Source: Ligula intestinalis (Eukaryota; Platyhelminthes; Cestoda; Diphyllobothriidea; Diphyllobothriidae). From it: 64,000 nucleotides of DNA. The stretch is from assembly GCA_036362985.1 (NCBI GenBank), contig JAYGXS010000003.1:51080977-51144976 (forward strand), given 5' to 3'. The position numbers were made by a program, and so were the translations under genes. Below are positions 12,482 to 23,835 of the stretch, piece by piece; position 1 is the first letter of the stretch, and the number at the start of each line of letters is the position of its first letter. The notes beneath the pieces were generated by a model. That model did no database searches. It had not been told where the DNA came from and saw nothing but the letters and a program-made list of their open reading frames with translations.

Positions 12482-12743
12482 ATGAGCGGTCTGGATGCCT
12501 GTGATCTGCCAGTCATCCGGGTTCCTGACATGGAACGCATTCGCAACGCTCGGCGCAAGCGCCAGCAACAGCTCAAACGCTGGTACCAATACGACAAATC
12601 CATAGAAAAGGACATGCAGAAAAAACAGAAGAAGGGCCTTCCAATGAGCCCGGTTGGGGGCCGAAAATCCCTGATCAAGTCCGTCCAATTTTCACAGGGC
12701 ATCATCCTCCTAGAGGCGGCTGCCCGCGGAGATTTGGACGAAG
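12482..12743 (+). CDS. PPP1R16: PPP1R16-like protein phosphatase 1 regulatory subunit, coding exon 1 (residues 1-87 plus one base)
   Basis: The protein targets and modulates the PP1 catalytic subunit; vertebrate relatives (MYPT3, TIMAP) are membrane-anchored. Visible motifs: RQQQLKRW at residues 27-34 fits the MyPhoNE consensus RxxQ(V/I/L)(K/R)x(Y/W), and KSVQF at 66-70 fits the PP1-docking RVxF motif. IILLEAAARGDLDE at 74-87 opens the first ankyrin repeat and is almost the vertebrate wording. Residues 16-52 are strongly basic and probably helical. ATG 12482 is chosen because an in-frame TGA lies at 12434-12436 and a pyrimidine tract ending in AG (12472-12473) lies between. The exon ends GAAG|GTACGTG, a strong donor, leaving phase 1. 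Confidence 0.9.
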
Positions 12744-12854
12744 GTACGTGTGAAGTTCCGATCTTGTGTACAAAATAACTGTTTTCATTCAGTGCATATA
12801 TCGAAACACTTAGCACTTTTCACGCACACGTATATACTATAAGCAGAGACGCAT

Positions 12855-12985
12855 TACCGACAAAGACAGGGGGAAACTAGAATGGTAGTTTTTGGCTTAT
12901 TAGCTGTCATCAGCCAGTTATACCTAACCCCAGGGGGCGGCGATCACCGAGGTTGGATCCTGCTACCTTGTCCAGCGCACTGACC
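12855..12985 (-). repeat. tRNA-derived SINE copy, partial
   Basis: On the + strand it begins CCGACAAAGACAGG and passes through GGCTTATTAGCTGTCATCAG, the reverse of the 3' body of the SINE best preserved at 53703-53855. The tRNA-like half is degraded. Confidence 0.6.
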
Positions 12986-12988
12986 AGG

Positions 12989-13008
12989 TATATATATATA
13001 TATATATG
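12989..13008. repeat. (TA)n microsatellite
   Basis: An uninterrupted TA dinucleotide run between two SINE copies. Confidence 0.9.
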
Positions 13009-13119
13009 AGTTTCACCGATCCGGTAGAGAAACAATTAATTTCAGCTTCGCATAGGAGCTTACAATTAGAGCCCGCGTGGGCAGTCACATAGTGACTATG
13101 AGGATAGGATGGAATGAAC

Positions 13120-13300
13120 CCGACAAAGACAAGGGAGACCGGGATGGACATTTTTGGCTTGTTAGTCACCATCAGCCAGTTATACCCAATCTCAGGGGTC
13201 GGTACCCCAGAGATTCGAACCCGGCACCTTTGGTCATTGACTTTTACACTACCTTGGTAATGTCCTTCTGCCTAGATCCTAGCCGCCTCTTGGTGGAGGC
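13120..13300 (-). repeat. tRNA-derived SINE copy with leading module
   Basis: Reverse-strand SINE: CCGACAAAGACAAGGGAGACC, then GTCACCATCAGCCAG, then GATTCGAACCC (reverse of the B box) near 13212-13222. It is followed by TAATGTCCTTCTGCC and a CTAGCCGCC block. That extra module also stands beside SINE copies at about 54030-54066 and 57260-57310, so it may belong to a longer version of the element. Confidence 0.65.
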
Positions 13301-14309
13301 TCGAGTGAGAGCTCTAATGGTAAAATGGACAGACGAGTGTGCTCTCTCACTGTTTGTCGTCCCTCCTCTCTGCATATATTTATACATTAACATGAAAATA
13401 GGGCTTCAAAATAAACCATTGTTCATTAAGTTTAACATGCCGAGAATGAGGCCTGCTCGTATAATTGGTGTAGTTGCAATTACTGCAGTTCGTATGAGCA
13501 TAAGGAATAGTTACTGGTGTTTTTCCGCCGAACTTTTTAAAAGATGCCTATACTCCCACACTTTACTACATCAGTGACACATACGCACCTGTGTTTATGC
13601 CATTACTTTGACTAGACTTGTTAGTAGGGTTGAAATCCTGTTTGAACAAGCTGCGTTCTTGCATTAACGCCAAATAGGGTTTTCATATATAGTTTCATGT
13701 TCTTGAATCCACTTCCTAGCCTCCGGTAATCAAGATTACTGTCCTCTCGGTTGTTTGGGGGCACCATTTGATTTCCTCCCATACGACTTTGTCTAACGCA
13801 TTTTGCTCTGCGTGAAGTGTCTGTCATGTAAAACAACGAATTGTTAATTTTACAGGCCTTACATCCCTGTGTTACAACAGCGAACTTCCAAGTCTTATCA
13901 GTTGTATTTAAAATTAATGAAAAAAGGCTGTACACGCCGGCATGCTTAGTTATAGAACCGCCAAAGTCCCAGCGAGGACACTTGTAAACGACACTATCAA
14001 GCAAAACCAAAAAATGCAGGGTCGATCATTGTTCGTCTGAACAGTCATCGCGAGAGTCCCATTTTCTACAAGTAAGTAACAGCTTATTCAGTAGATTTTC
14101 TCATTGTCATTTTGCGTGTCACTGGAGCATTGTACAGTCCTAACGCATCCTCCGACTGACAGGAGAGAAGTATTTTGATAAAGTTGCGTCTTTCATTGCT
14201 GCATAGGTTTTGATAACTGGAATATTTTTCATAAAAATTCCTCACTTCACACGACATAGCTTACTGTATCTGTTTTTTTTTTAAACTGCGAAAATGCCCA
14301 TTGAAAATT
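13301..14309. other. no gene recognised
   Basis: Intronic sequence. Open frames at 13077-13577 (+) and 13621-14010 (-) are overlapped by SINE sequence or resemble nothing known. Confidence 0.4.
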
Positions 14310-14578
14310 TCAGAAGATAAATTGGCGAACATACATTTGTTTTCGATAATTCCTTGTCAGGTCTACACTTACGTGGTAATGAAATAAATAAACTATACTG
14401 GTTGGTAGAAAAATGTGGTGTTGTTGTCAGGGTCGGTGGGGGGATCGAGGTCAAAATGTCATCTTTTCACCAACCAGTATAGTTTATTTATTTCATTACT
14501 ATAAAAATGTAAAGGTCTGACGAAAATTTATCGAAGACAAACATATGTTTGTCAATTTATCTTCTGAAGGTGATGCGC
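14310..14578. repeat. fold-back element with ~100-base arms
   Basis: The arms 14310-14406 and 14469-14578 are inverted copies. Their inner 30 bases (14377-14406 and 14469-14498) are a perfect inverted repeat; the outer parts match imperfectly (CAGAAGATAAATTG versus CAATTTATCTTCTG at the extreme ends). The loop is GT-rich with a CAGGGTCGGTGGGGGG core. A single-arm relative lies at 55318-55432 with a similar G/C-rich neighbour. No coding capacity is present, so it is probably a non-autonomous fold-back or MITE-like unit. Confidence 0.75.
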
Positions 14579-16450
14579 TTTCCAGAATAATCGGTGATTC
14601 GGCATCTTCTTCTTCTTAGGTATCAGAAATTTCAACATCCCATACCATCGATTGTGACAGGCTGAATAAAATTGCTAAGCAAATATTTGTTATAATTTAA
14701 GTTCCTCTATTCGGCACTGCTACACTAGCTACGAGCGAAAACGCAACTTCCCGGTTCATAAAACTCGTCAGTCTCTGCTTAAGAAGACGCCGTAGGAGAG
14801 GTATTTTTACTTTCCCGAAACAGTTCTGCCCTAAAAATGCGCATTACAACGACTCTCAATGAAGCATACCACGATACGAGATTTCATAAAAATAGCGAAA
14901 AGGCATGCAACGTGCTTTGTTACTGAGTAAAATTTAATCTAACACCAGAGACACTTGGACAGTTGTTAGCAAATGCTATACAGTTGATCCGCTGTTGGCG
15001 AAAAAATCTATGCAATCCTCTCATTTCACGTAGAGTTAATCAGTCTTGACCGGCAAGCGCGCATACGTTTTTGGGAATTATAATTAACTTGGGCGAGCCA
15101 TCTACTTATGCGTGCTATTCGGACCAGGTGCCGAATTAAGGCCGACGAAGAGCTCTAAAAACTCTGTAGACGTTGTATGAACGTCAACCTGGCGTATGCT
15201 TCGGTTGTTCAAACGGAAAGTTCGTTATGCGTTTGCGCAAGACTGTCAGTATAACCATCCCCTTACTCTAACATTTAAACAAATATTCACCTCTTCAAGT
15301 CACGGATTTCCTTTACCGCGGATATAAATGCAAAACAGCGACCACCCTCAAAGTTCATGTTAACCACGTGTAAACAATACACAGTTGCATAAGTTGCTAA
15401 ACAAGTAATTCCTTTTAACTCTGGAGACACGGGTGCTCAGACCTCTTCGCTTGAGCTGAACTGCTGCACAAGCTGAAGTAGGGAAGTAGGGTTTCCTTGT
15501 GGGTAGTGATTAATGATAGGACGTCTATGGACTGGGCAAGATTTAAGAAGAATAGAACTTTTTACTGCTCTGCTCGAGAGCCGTGTTCATTCGCTTGTGT
15601 TCAAAACCTTCGCCTGAGCGCATAAGTTCTCTAGCGCGGATTTTATCGAGGGTGTCGATTCCCTGGACCTAGTGTCCCCTTTCTTCTCGCTTTTCATTTT
15701 CGCTCCAGGTTTATGCAAATTACGTCTTTTTTGTGTCCGTTGCATTTTTTTTACCATTCGGTGTGTTCCCGGATTGCATGCCTGCGTGTAGTATCGAGAC
15801 GCTTTGCTATAATTTTGACCCGGGTAAAAACAGGCAGCTGTTGCAGCTTTAGCTGTAGGCCGTTTGATCATCGCGTAGGGGAGGGGGTGGGAGGTAGAGG
15901 CGTTTGCAGACACGTGAGTAACACTCAATGGCTTGTTTTTTGTTTTGAGTTCCCTTGGGGGTGTTGTGAGCGAGAAATCACCCTTTTGCTGCATGAACAG
16001 TAAAACATTGCCTTTGAAAGTCGACTATTGTCGAGTACTTTTTTCACCAGTCCTATTTTTAAGTTAGTACGGATGCGGGAGCTTTATCTCGGCGCGTCAA
16101 ACATGTTCCTGGTCTCCTCTCATCTTGGACCATTCAATTGAGTAACCTAGTTATGAAATACCTACAAAACTGACTGTTCGAGTCTAATGGCCTTTTAGTC
16201 GTTAAACAGGCGCGTAAGCCTGGCTATCCATATGAACGCGACCGATCATGCAAGGAAAATGCCTATAAAGTTAGCCGACCAAGGAGGGCCTATTGCAAGG
16301 CCGCTTTTAGGTCACATTCGGCTTTAGGAAGTTCATGACATCAATGTAAACAATAGGTGGGTAAACTATTGGTATAGAGTCAGATCAAAGCGTGCTGATG
16401 ATATGCAGCAATCAGAGTCTATGAAGGGGACTCGATGGCTATATTCCCTT
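14579..16450. other. no gene recognised
   Basis: Intronic sequence. A 135-codon open frame on the minus strand (15587-15994) is basic and Ser/Thr-rich near its end but has no recognisable domain, splice or promoter context. I treat it as chance. Confidence 0.4.
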
Positions 16451-16489
16451 GCTTCGACGTTTCGGATTTGCTCTGGATTCCCTCATCAG
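16451..16489 (-). ncRNA. hammerhead-like core motif
   Basis: On the minus strand CTGATGA (16483-16489) is followed after 19 bases by GAAACGTC (16456-16463). GGG..UCC pairing could form a short stem II between them. The context resembles the 3' termini of Penelope-like elements (GAAACGTC then an A-rich tail elsewhere). Confidence 0.3.
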
Positions 16490-16514
16490 GCACAAAGGTA
16501 GTAGGTGCACAAGG

Positions 16515-17033
16515 TGTGTGTGTGTCGTAGCCCATAGTTGGATTAGGAATCCCCGCCGGAATCCAAACTGGGTGTAGTTGGGAGACGGAGAAAAGCCGCG
16601 ACCTCGACCGGCTTGAGCCACAGGTCCGCGGGAGTGAGGTGGGTGCCTGGCTGAGAACTGCAGGCGAACAGATGACGGCAGTCATGCGGCGAGACGCCGC
16701 AGTCGGGACAGCAGTCGGGTATGGATGGGTCGAGCCGGTGCTGGTACTGGCGAAGGAGCATACAGTAGCCACTGCGTAGCTGCGCCAGAGTACAGCGAGT
16801 GACCCTCGGGAGATGTCGTTCCGAGGCCGCAATCGGAGGTGGATAGCCACCCAAAAAGACCGGGGGACGGTAACCTCGTTTCTCCTCGACAACGAATCTC
16901 TGGTGGAGATGCTGGAAGCCTGTCTTGGTGGCAGAGCTATCGACAGGTAGATCCGCGCGAGACGAGGCAACAGCTTCCTTGTGGAGTGCTCGAATAGACG
17001 GCCGGACGTTGCGGCAGGGCTCGGGAGCGGTGC
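16515..17033 (-). mobile_element. LINE-A copy 3, 5'-truncated 3' end
   Basis: Matches the last ~520 bases of LINE-A. It encodes the C-terminal segment with LPRVTRCTLAQLRSGYC and the best-preserved cysteine cluster in the window, CCPDCGVSPHDCRHLFAC, then LRLPTTPSLDSGGDS and stop. The 3' end is GGGCTACGACACACACAC as in the other copies, after which flanks diverge. The 5' truncation at about 17033 is typical of incomplete target-primed reverse transcription. No certain target-site duplication was found. Confidence 0.85.
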
Positions 17034-18604
17034 AAGTTGTGTACTATTGGTGAGATGCAGTGGCTGTGTAATCACGTGCCTACTAAAATGAGCGTCTGTC
17101 GAATTTGTCGTGGATGGTCGTGCTTTGCGAAAGGATCGCATACATCCCAGTCCTTCATTGGCACACTTTCATAATCAATGGTTTGACCCGCAAAGGCGGT
17201 TTTTCCCCCCTCCGCACAAATCGCTGATCTTAACCCCTTGCTCAGACAGTCTGAGGGCTGAATAAGCAGAGGTTAGACCAGTGAACTTGCTGATGGACTG
17301 CAAACCGGCGAACCATGACACAAGCAGCTCGCAGTTCATGCCTGTGTCATCTATTGCGAAGATTTTGCCTTCGCCTAACTTAAAGATGTCGCTTGATCCC
17401 TTTGAATATGGCGCGACCCGAGAGTTGGCGTCAATTCCAGCAACCGAGTTTCCTTTCCAACGGCTTTTTCGCGTGCGTCCTTTCGCTTTAATCAGCAACT
17501 ATCCAGGTTTGCATTTGTTTCAATTTTGACTGTTTACAGTACGGGATAATTTAGGTTATTTCGTACACTTCGACGCACCCGAACCTATGTTTAGGGAACA
17601 TTCTGAAACGAGGACGATTTCTTTAAATTGGGGTTTTGAATTTGGCATTTTGTTTACCTATGGGTTACATGCGGACCTTACTGACAGCACAGGCACTTAT
17701 AAAAAGCCTAGAAATGTGATTCACCGATATATTCTGCCACTGTGAGGGGTTTGGCTCTTTAGTGGTGCCCCCAGCGTTCCCCGCGTGCTTTCTTGCTGAC
17801 AGTCTAGTTTTAAATTGCCGTTGATGAAAAAGCAGGAACCTTACGTTTACAGGTAGCTGGTTTTCATCTAGCAGTTCTGTATCTTCAACTCAGATCGGTA
17901 GGATTGTATCCTGCGGTCGTCTGGGGAAAGTGTGAAGCGCGCCCCGCAGGCTTACGAACGTATGATTTTCAGGGAGAAGACGGGCGGGGCATGCCAGGGA
18001 AGAAGTTAGAACCCCATTTAAATGCCTAATAAAAAATTTACGAGGGCAAGTTGGGTCCCGTACTCAAACCTTGGGAGAAAACACTGAAGGTAGCTTTAAT
18101 ATCATCGCTAAACTCCCGCCCGACTAACGGCGAACGCGTGCATGTAGGGGGTTGTGCTCAAACCTCGGGCAAGGTCACTGAGCGACATTTTCCAGTGGTA
18201 TCACCAAAAACAACTAGAAAAAAGCTTACCAAAGAACAAAAGGCAGGGAGATTAGGCAAATCACCCTACTTAAAATTTGTAAGTAAGCGGTAGTTCCCGT
18301 GAGTAGTTCAAAAGGCCTATTTTGCTTAGTTTGCCGGTTTTAGCAGTTATGGAATGTGTTTGCCTTCGGAGAACCGTTCTGCATTCCAATGCCATCAGAA
18401 AATTCCTGCTAGATCGATGGATGGCGCGTAGAAAACCAGAAGTGTACAGGTAATTCAACCTACTTAAAATTTTAAGTAGGTAGCCATAATACATAAAGAC
18501 CCAAAAAAGACCGCTAGAGACAACCTCACCCTCAGATCTTTTTGCGTGTTGAGGTTTTACTATAAACTAACCCGTTTTAATTGTCCCAAGGCCTCTGTCT
18601 AGGC
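17034..18604. other. no gene recognised
   Basis: Intronic sequence with no recognisable coding family. It contains the 22-base palindrome at 18459-18480. Confidence 0.4.
18459..18480. repeat. perfect 22-base palindrome
   Basis: CCTACTTAAAATTTTAAGTA plus GG reads the same on both strands. A half-related copy, CCCTACTTAAAATTTG, lies at about 18264-18279. Its origin is unknown. Confidence 0.7.
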
Positions 18605-19605
18605 CAGGGGTCGGCAACCCATGGCTCGCGAGCCATGTATGGCTCTTTTGCTGATCGCGTATGGCTCTTTCAGAAACTTCAGATTTTATGGTTTGGGTTA
18701 CTCTTTAGGGGTCTAAGTAGTGAGTTGTACTTGGATCACTACAGTCATCAGGCCAAATCCCTGGTTGGAAGTTAAAAGATACAAATCATCAGAAGGAGTG
18801 ATTTATTAATGTACAGAACTCCCAATTGCGGTCCCAGACGGCAGTGGCCACTGTCGAAGCCAAGGCAAGTGTTGATTGCGCCCAGCCAGATTTGAGAGAG
18901 CTTGAGACAGTGGTGACAGCTGATTCAGTAGGATTGCGAAGCAGGTTTAATTGTTCTGTTATTGGTGTCTTGCGATTGCCCGAGGGGATGTCGCCTACAG
19001 AGGCCTAGGGGTGGAATATTTAAATGGCTTTTAGTTTTTTTGACACCCGTGTATGCTCGGGTATGTGTGCGTGACTGAATAAACTACGGTTGCCAGGGCG
19101 GCGGTCTCGGGGCCGCGAGAAAACCGAAGGAAAGGGGACGCTCGCGCAGCTGTTACCGGCTTCCCAGACGCATCTGTAAGGTCAAGCCTTGGGGACGGGT
19201 GTATCAGTACAAGAGAGCACTGGAAGAGTTGGTTGTGGCAACACATTACTTTGGGATAGCGGGTCTTGGAGAACGAAGGGAGAGGGCACGCATTGAAGCC
19301 GTCCACCTCTAATGAAGTGCCGCCACAAGCTCGCTAAATAACAGACGCTCTACTAAAGCACGACAGCCCGTAGACTTGACCTCAGCTTGGTCAAGGTCAC
19401 GTTGGAAGACAGGGCCATCTTACGCGCATGGACCAGCCGGCTTTGTTACATATAGTGCCTCGTGTTTATGTCCCCCAGACGGAGCAAACAGTCCATTCGC
19501 GAACACTTGCTTTGTGGACTAATCCATCGGTCCTAACATCTGACTGCTTTCTTTCATCAGACGGATCGCACATCTTTAAACACTACATTCTCTCTCATTT
19601 GCCCA

Positions 19606-20837
19606 ATGCTAGCCTCTGGAACAAAGAGTATGGCGAAGCAAAAAGGAGATAAGGGGTATCGTACATTTCAGTATAAATGGGCCGAAAAATTCGCCTTTGT
19701 GCAGAGAGCAGATTATGCGGTGTGTCTAATATGCACTGACAACATTACATCTATGAAATGGTCAAATGTAAAGCGCCACTTCATCACACGCCGTGATACG
19801 TTCGCATCAAAATACTCTGCCGAAAGAAAGCATGCCAAGAACTAATGAGCAGGATGAAAACCATCCAGAAGCAACTCCACGTATGAACCCAGCAAAGTGA
19901 CTATAACTCCGCGAGCTTTGCTGGATCTTTAGCAATAGTTAGGAACGGATGACCATTCACAGATGGCGAGTTTGCTAAAACGTACATGCTGGATGTAGCC
20001 GATAAACTTTTTGATGATCTTCCGAACAAAGACAAGATGATTTAACGGGTACAAGACATGCCTTTGTCGGCAAAAAACTGTTCATGAGCGTACCATCATG
20101 ATGGCAACCCACGTGGAGGAAACGCAAGTGAAAGACATAATTGCAGCGCCGTTCTTCTCCCTGGCTTTGGATGAGTCGACAGACGTAAGCCATTAAGCGC
20201 AGTTCAGTGTGATTGCAAGATATGCTTCTGGTGATACACTGCATGAAGAAAGTCTTGCGGTTGTGCCAATACAAGGATCCACAAGAAATGAGGATTTATT
20301 GAAGTCTTTCATGGATTTTGCTCAAGAAAAAAAAAACTACCTATGGATAAACTTATCTCAGTGTGCTCCGTGTATGGTGGGGATAAACAAAAGATTTGTG
20401 GCGCTTCTCTGTAAATATGAAAATAGACCCATCATACGTTTCATTGCATTCTACACCAAGAAGCTCTTTGTGCTCAGATATGCGACAGGCAGCTAGGCGA
20501 AACGATGTCGCTGGTCATCCGTGTGATTAACTTGATTGTTGCTTGAGCCTCAAATGATCGACAGTTTAAAACACTGCTGGATGGAGTTGGAAATAACTAT
20601 CATAGTCTGATTTTACACAGCAAGGTACGTTGGTTTTCGAAAGGGAAGGTGCTTAGCCGTTTTGCAGCTTGCCTGAACGAAATCCGGACGTTCCTTGAAA
20701 TGAAGGGCATTGAGCATCCTGAGCTAGCCAAAACTGAGTGGCTCCTCATGTTTTACTATCTCGTGGATATGACCGAACATCTGAACCAACTTAACGTTAA
20801 ATTGCAAGGCAATGGAAATAAACTCTTATGCCTTTAA
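19606..20837 (+). pseudogene. hAT transposase with BED-type zinc finger (GTF2IRD2/SCAND3-like), broken
   Basis: Recognisable blocks in order: FQYKWAEKFAFVQRADYAVC then LIC, the BED finger Cys pair, with VKRHFITRR where the second His is lost. Next come FFSLALDESTDVS (first catalytic Asp block), QFSVIARYASGDTLHEESL, then SQCAPCMVGINKRFVALL, where the second catalytic Asp of the usual CTDGAPCM block is gone. Last are WFSKGKVLSRFAACLNEIRTF and HPELAKTEWLLMFYYLVDMT. Frames change several times and stops occur near 19843, 20042 and 20196. Family members move DNA by cut-and-paste; this copy cannot. The C-terminal dimerisation region is not identified. Confidence 0.85.
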
Positions 20838-20935
20838 CAATCCGTGTTTGCTTTTGAAAACACGATGACTGCTAGTCTCTGACCTGCTTACTGACGTTCG
20901 ACTTGTTCGCAGATGACCGCAAACTTTACGCACCC

Positions 20936-21060
20936 CATTGACTCAGAAAAAGAGTAGGAGCGATCACTGGAACTTGAAGTTTATTGACATAACGTTTCGG
21001 ATTCCCTCTCGAAGTTATCCTCGGAGACGGTCGCAGACAAGGGTGATGAAGGTGGAAGGA
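20936..21060 (-). repeat. PLE-like 3' tail fragment
   Basis: On the minus strand this reads GAGGATAACTTCGAGAGGG, AATCCGAAACGTTATGTC and then AATAAACTTCAAG. The TCCGAAACGT...AATAAA pattern recurs at 38342-38400 (minus), 44365-44395 and 30020-30036. It lies inside the hAT relic. Confidence 0.35.
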
Positions 21061-21330
21061 GTTTAGTTTCTTTAGCACGCAGTTACTATGCCACAACGTG
21101 CCTAGTACAATTAGCAAAACTGGCCTTCGTCACTGGGGGTCCTACATAGTCAGTTTATTAAGCAAAGGAGGTCTTCGCCCTTGCGCTCCCCATTCATATG
21201 AAAAAATCGCAAAAGAGTTCAACTTTAACAATAAGACGAATGTAGAGTTAACATCAGCGAGATGTGTGAGCCAGTTGCAAACTACCGCTACTGACACAAT
21301 GCTCATTGTATGTATCACAGTTTCTCAGTA

Positions 21331-23319
21331 AATTTGAATTCAGTTTGAACTTAAATATCCCAACAGTATCTGAAAGGACAACCTCATCCGTTCCAAGCCC
21401 CAATGACCCTCTGCGAGATGACGTTCCGTCGAACGTCCATATGGGCCGGCTTCCTCCGCCGTTTAAATGGTTGACCCCAGCAGATGATCCGTCCAAGGCA
21501 CATGGTGCGAGGGTCAGTCCGTAGCCCACGTCCGAGTCGCTATTTATCGAACTTTCATGATCCTGCTTTAGCGGTCATTTCTTCGTTTGTTTAGTTTCGA
21601 AGAGCTCGTCTCCTTGCTCTTTTCGGTGCCATGTGGGCTATCTGACGGTGCTGTTTACGTTAGGGCAGACTCACTCCTTTGTTCACCACCTTTGGCTCCA
21701 TCTCATGTTACTCTGCGCGTCTCGGGACGGATATTTGAGCGGAGCCCACAACGGGTCACGCCGCAGATGCGTTGGGCCGAAGCAGAGCCGGCTCGGTTGC
21801 ACAGCGCACTATAACCAGGCTGCGCAGCATTCGTTCGAGCCCATAGCCTCATGCCGTCGTCCACCACCGCGCCGAGAACCTTATTTCATGCTACTTTTTG
21901 AGCGGATAGGCCAAGAGGGGAGGGGAGCGATACCACCGACCAATGGAAAATTTGGGCGTTTGGCAGCGGTTCGGGGTGTTTTACTCAATTTTATTGTGGT
22001 TGCGTCTTTCCTGCGGCATGTCGTACCGGCAAGATTCAGTTATCCGGTCTCTTAAACGGAAAATTAGAGCAGGAACCGCCCGGCATACAGGTAGCTTTGC
22101 GCCAGGTGCCACGGAAATCAAGGTTCATTTTAAGGTTAGCCATGGTGTTTATTGCAGGCTTAGGGATAAGAGTTGGATTACGGTTAAAATTTGGACTACT
22201 GTTTAGGTATTAGGGTTAAACGGCGGGAATTTTTACCCTTCCTGAAATTATTCGCAAGGCCACCATTTTACATTGTCGGAGCGTTCCTATTCCCGTGCCC
22301 TGTTTAGGGCTTTCATTCCTACCATCGTGCCGTGCGGCATCTAGAACAACGGCCCAGCCCTAAGTGCCACCGTCACTGAACCGGTTTCCCCCAAGTCTTA
22401 GAGAACGAGAAATGCCAGGAGAGAGAATTGATCCCGATTCAGTCACAGCAAGGAGCGCACCTTGGCTGCGAACCAACAGCATTCGCCAGTCAGTTAGAAC
22501 CAGGCGCCTAGATGAGTCTGTGAGAGCCTACGAATAATCAATAGGTTTGTTGATTGGCCTGTGCGATTAACGGGACTTTCTAACGTCGTATTCGTTCGGA
22601 TCACTGAGTAGTTCTGTCGTGTCATGACGTACATGTCACCTGCAGACGGACGACCGAGGATGGACTGGAGCCTATCGCCACAGTGAAAAAAAATCCCATG
22701 CCTACTCGCCTTGACTAATCGTTAAATTTTAACAGTCTTTCTTTTGTTTTCACCATTCTCCTAAAGCCAAGGGGCTGTGCTGCATGGAATGTGTTCTGGG
22801 CTTTAGGGCCCTACGCTTTCCTTCGTGCTCATATATCCACAGAATCAATAACTCAACGCCTACGTTTAGCAATCATGCTTAGATGGCAGGACAAGGTCAT
22901 AACCACCGTGTTTGGGCGTGTCGCAGTAGTTCAGGTAAGGCCGGATCCCACCCACCACGACTCATGCTAAGTTCCGATGAGCAGGAGGAGGCAGATAAAC
23001 TTTCCGTCCACCGTAAGGTTGATTGGCGGGAAGAACGTGAACTTACAAGCGTGCTGGTGCAGCGGACGCAAAGTTAAGCGTCACGTGGGGCGGGCGCAGA
23101 ACAAAGTCACTCACTATGTGGGCGTGCTGGCAGTCAGAATTAAGTAATCCGTTTGTCCGCAGCACATATGCCCTACCTCTACGGGAAAGGAGACGGTCCT
23201 CGGTCTCACGAACTTGAGATTGGCCTCAAGGCCACACTACGCAGGCGTCATTGCTGACAAAACCTCACTCTTGATAAGAACCAAATGAGCACGTCAGTTA
23301 TCGGCCCCGTCTAGAGCGT
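21331..23319. other. no gene recognised
   Basis: Intronic sequence, GC-richer around 21400-22100. Several short open frames overlap on both strands; none matches a family I recognise and no repeat boundary is clear. Confidence 0.4.
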
Positions 23320-23835
23320 CTTGATGATTGGTTGTTTATACGGGGACAGAAATGTTCAAATCCGGACTGGATCGGGTGCTCTCTCTCTCTCTCTGTCACT
23401 TCTCTTTTCCCGTGCCAGCGGCCTATGCGGATCCAGCGCATGAGGGCTGTACCCAGTGCCAGACCGAGGGCAGTAACACTGAGGTCTTGAGTTGGACAAC
23501 AAAGAACGAATCCAACCCACGTCAGTCGTTTTTCTTGGATGGCTTGGGATAGCCTTGCGACATTGTAGCAACGAGTGGGTACTGTCTCAGTTAAGCCAAG
23601 GTCAGTGTACTTCACTCGAGGAGTGGTCCTCGAGCAGAAGTGGTGAAATACCTCCAAAGCTTGAAGTTAGTACAGTGATATCATCGGCACAGTCGAGATC
23701 CGTCGGTTGGCGCCAGGGTGTAAGCTTAACACCGTTCTCTTTATACAGGACCGTTCCAAGGATCTATCCAATAGCGTTGTTGAACAGATTAGGCGACAGG
23801 ATACAGCGTGGTCGAACGCCACGCAGAATACCGAA
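23320..23835 (-). pseudogene. RTE-type LINE relic (RT fragment joined to C-terminus)
   Basis: Read on the minus strand from 23830: GVRPRCILSPNLFN (RT motif B' region), then TDLDCADDITVL (motif C, with Cys for the usual Tyr), then LTSSFGG. The sequence then jumps directly to VKYTDLGLTETVPTRC and ARLSQAIQEKRLTWVGFVL, the conserved C-terminal block seen also at 43086-43535. The jump implies an internal deletion near 23640. Stops and frameshifts make it dead. Confidence 0.8.
23379..23393. repeat. (CT)n microsatellite
   Basis: A short CT dinucleotide run. Confidence 0.8.

Larger units (their letters stand above)
18605..21330 (+). mobile_element. hAT-superfamily DNA transposon relic
   Basis: The left end CAGGGGTCGGCAACCC followed by repeated GGCTC/GAGCC and ATGGCTCTT blocks is the typical terminus of Charlie/GTF2IRD2-type hAT elements. 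The interior encodes a broken hAT transposase (19606-20830). The 8 bases before the end are GTCTAGGC, but no matching right terminus or duplication was found, so the right end is deleted or too diverged. At 20936-21060 a minus-strand segment resembling a PLE-like 3' tail interrupts it. Confidence 0.7.

Noticed and set aside
15587..15994. A 135-codon basic minus-strand frame
   Set aside because: No family resemblance and no supporting signals; an overlapping frame on the other strand is equally long.
22883..23077. A GC-rich 64-codon frame that looked like a possible exon
   Set aside because: No convincing flanking splice sites in phase and no family match.
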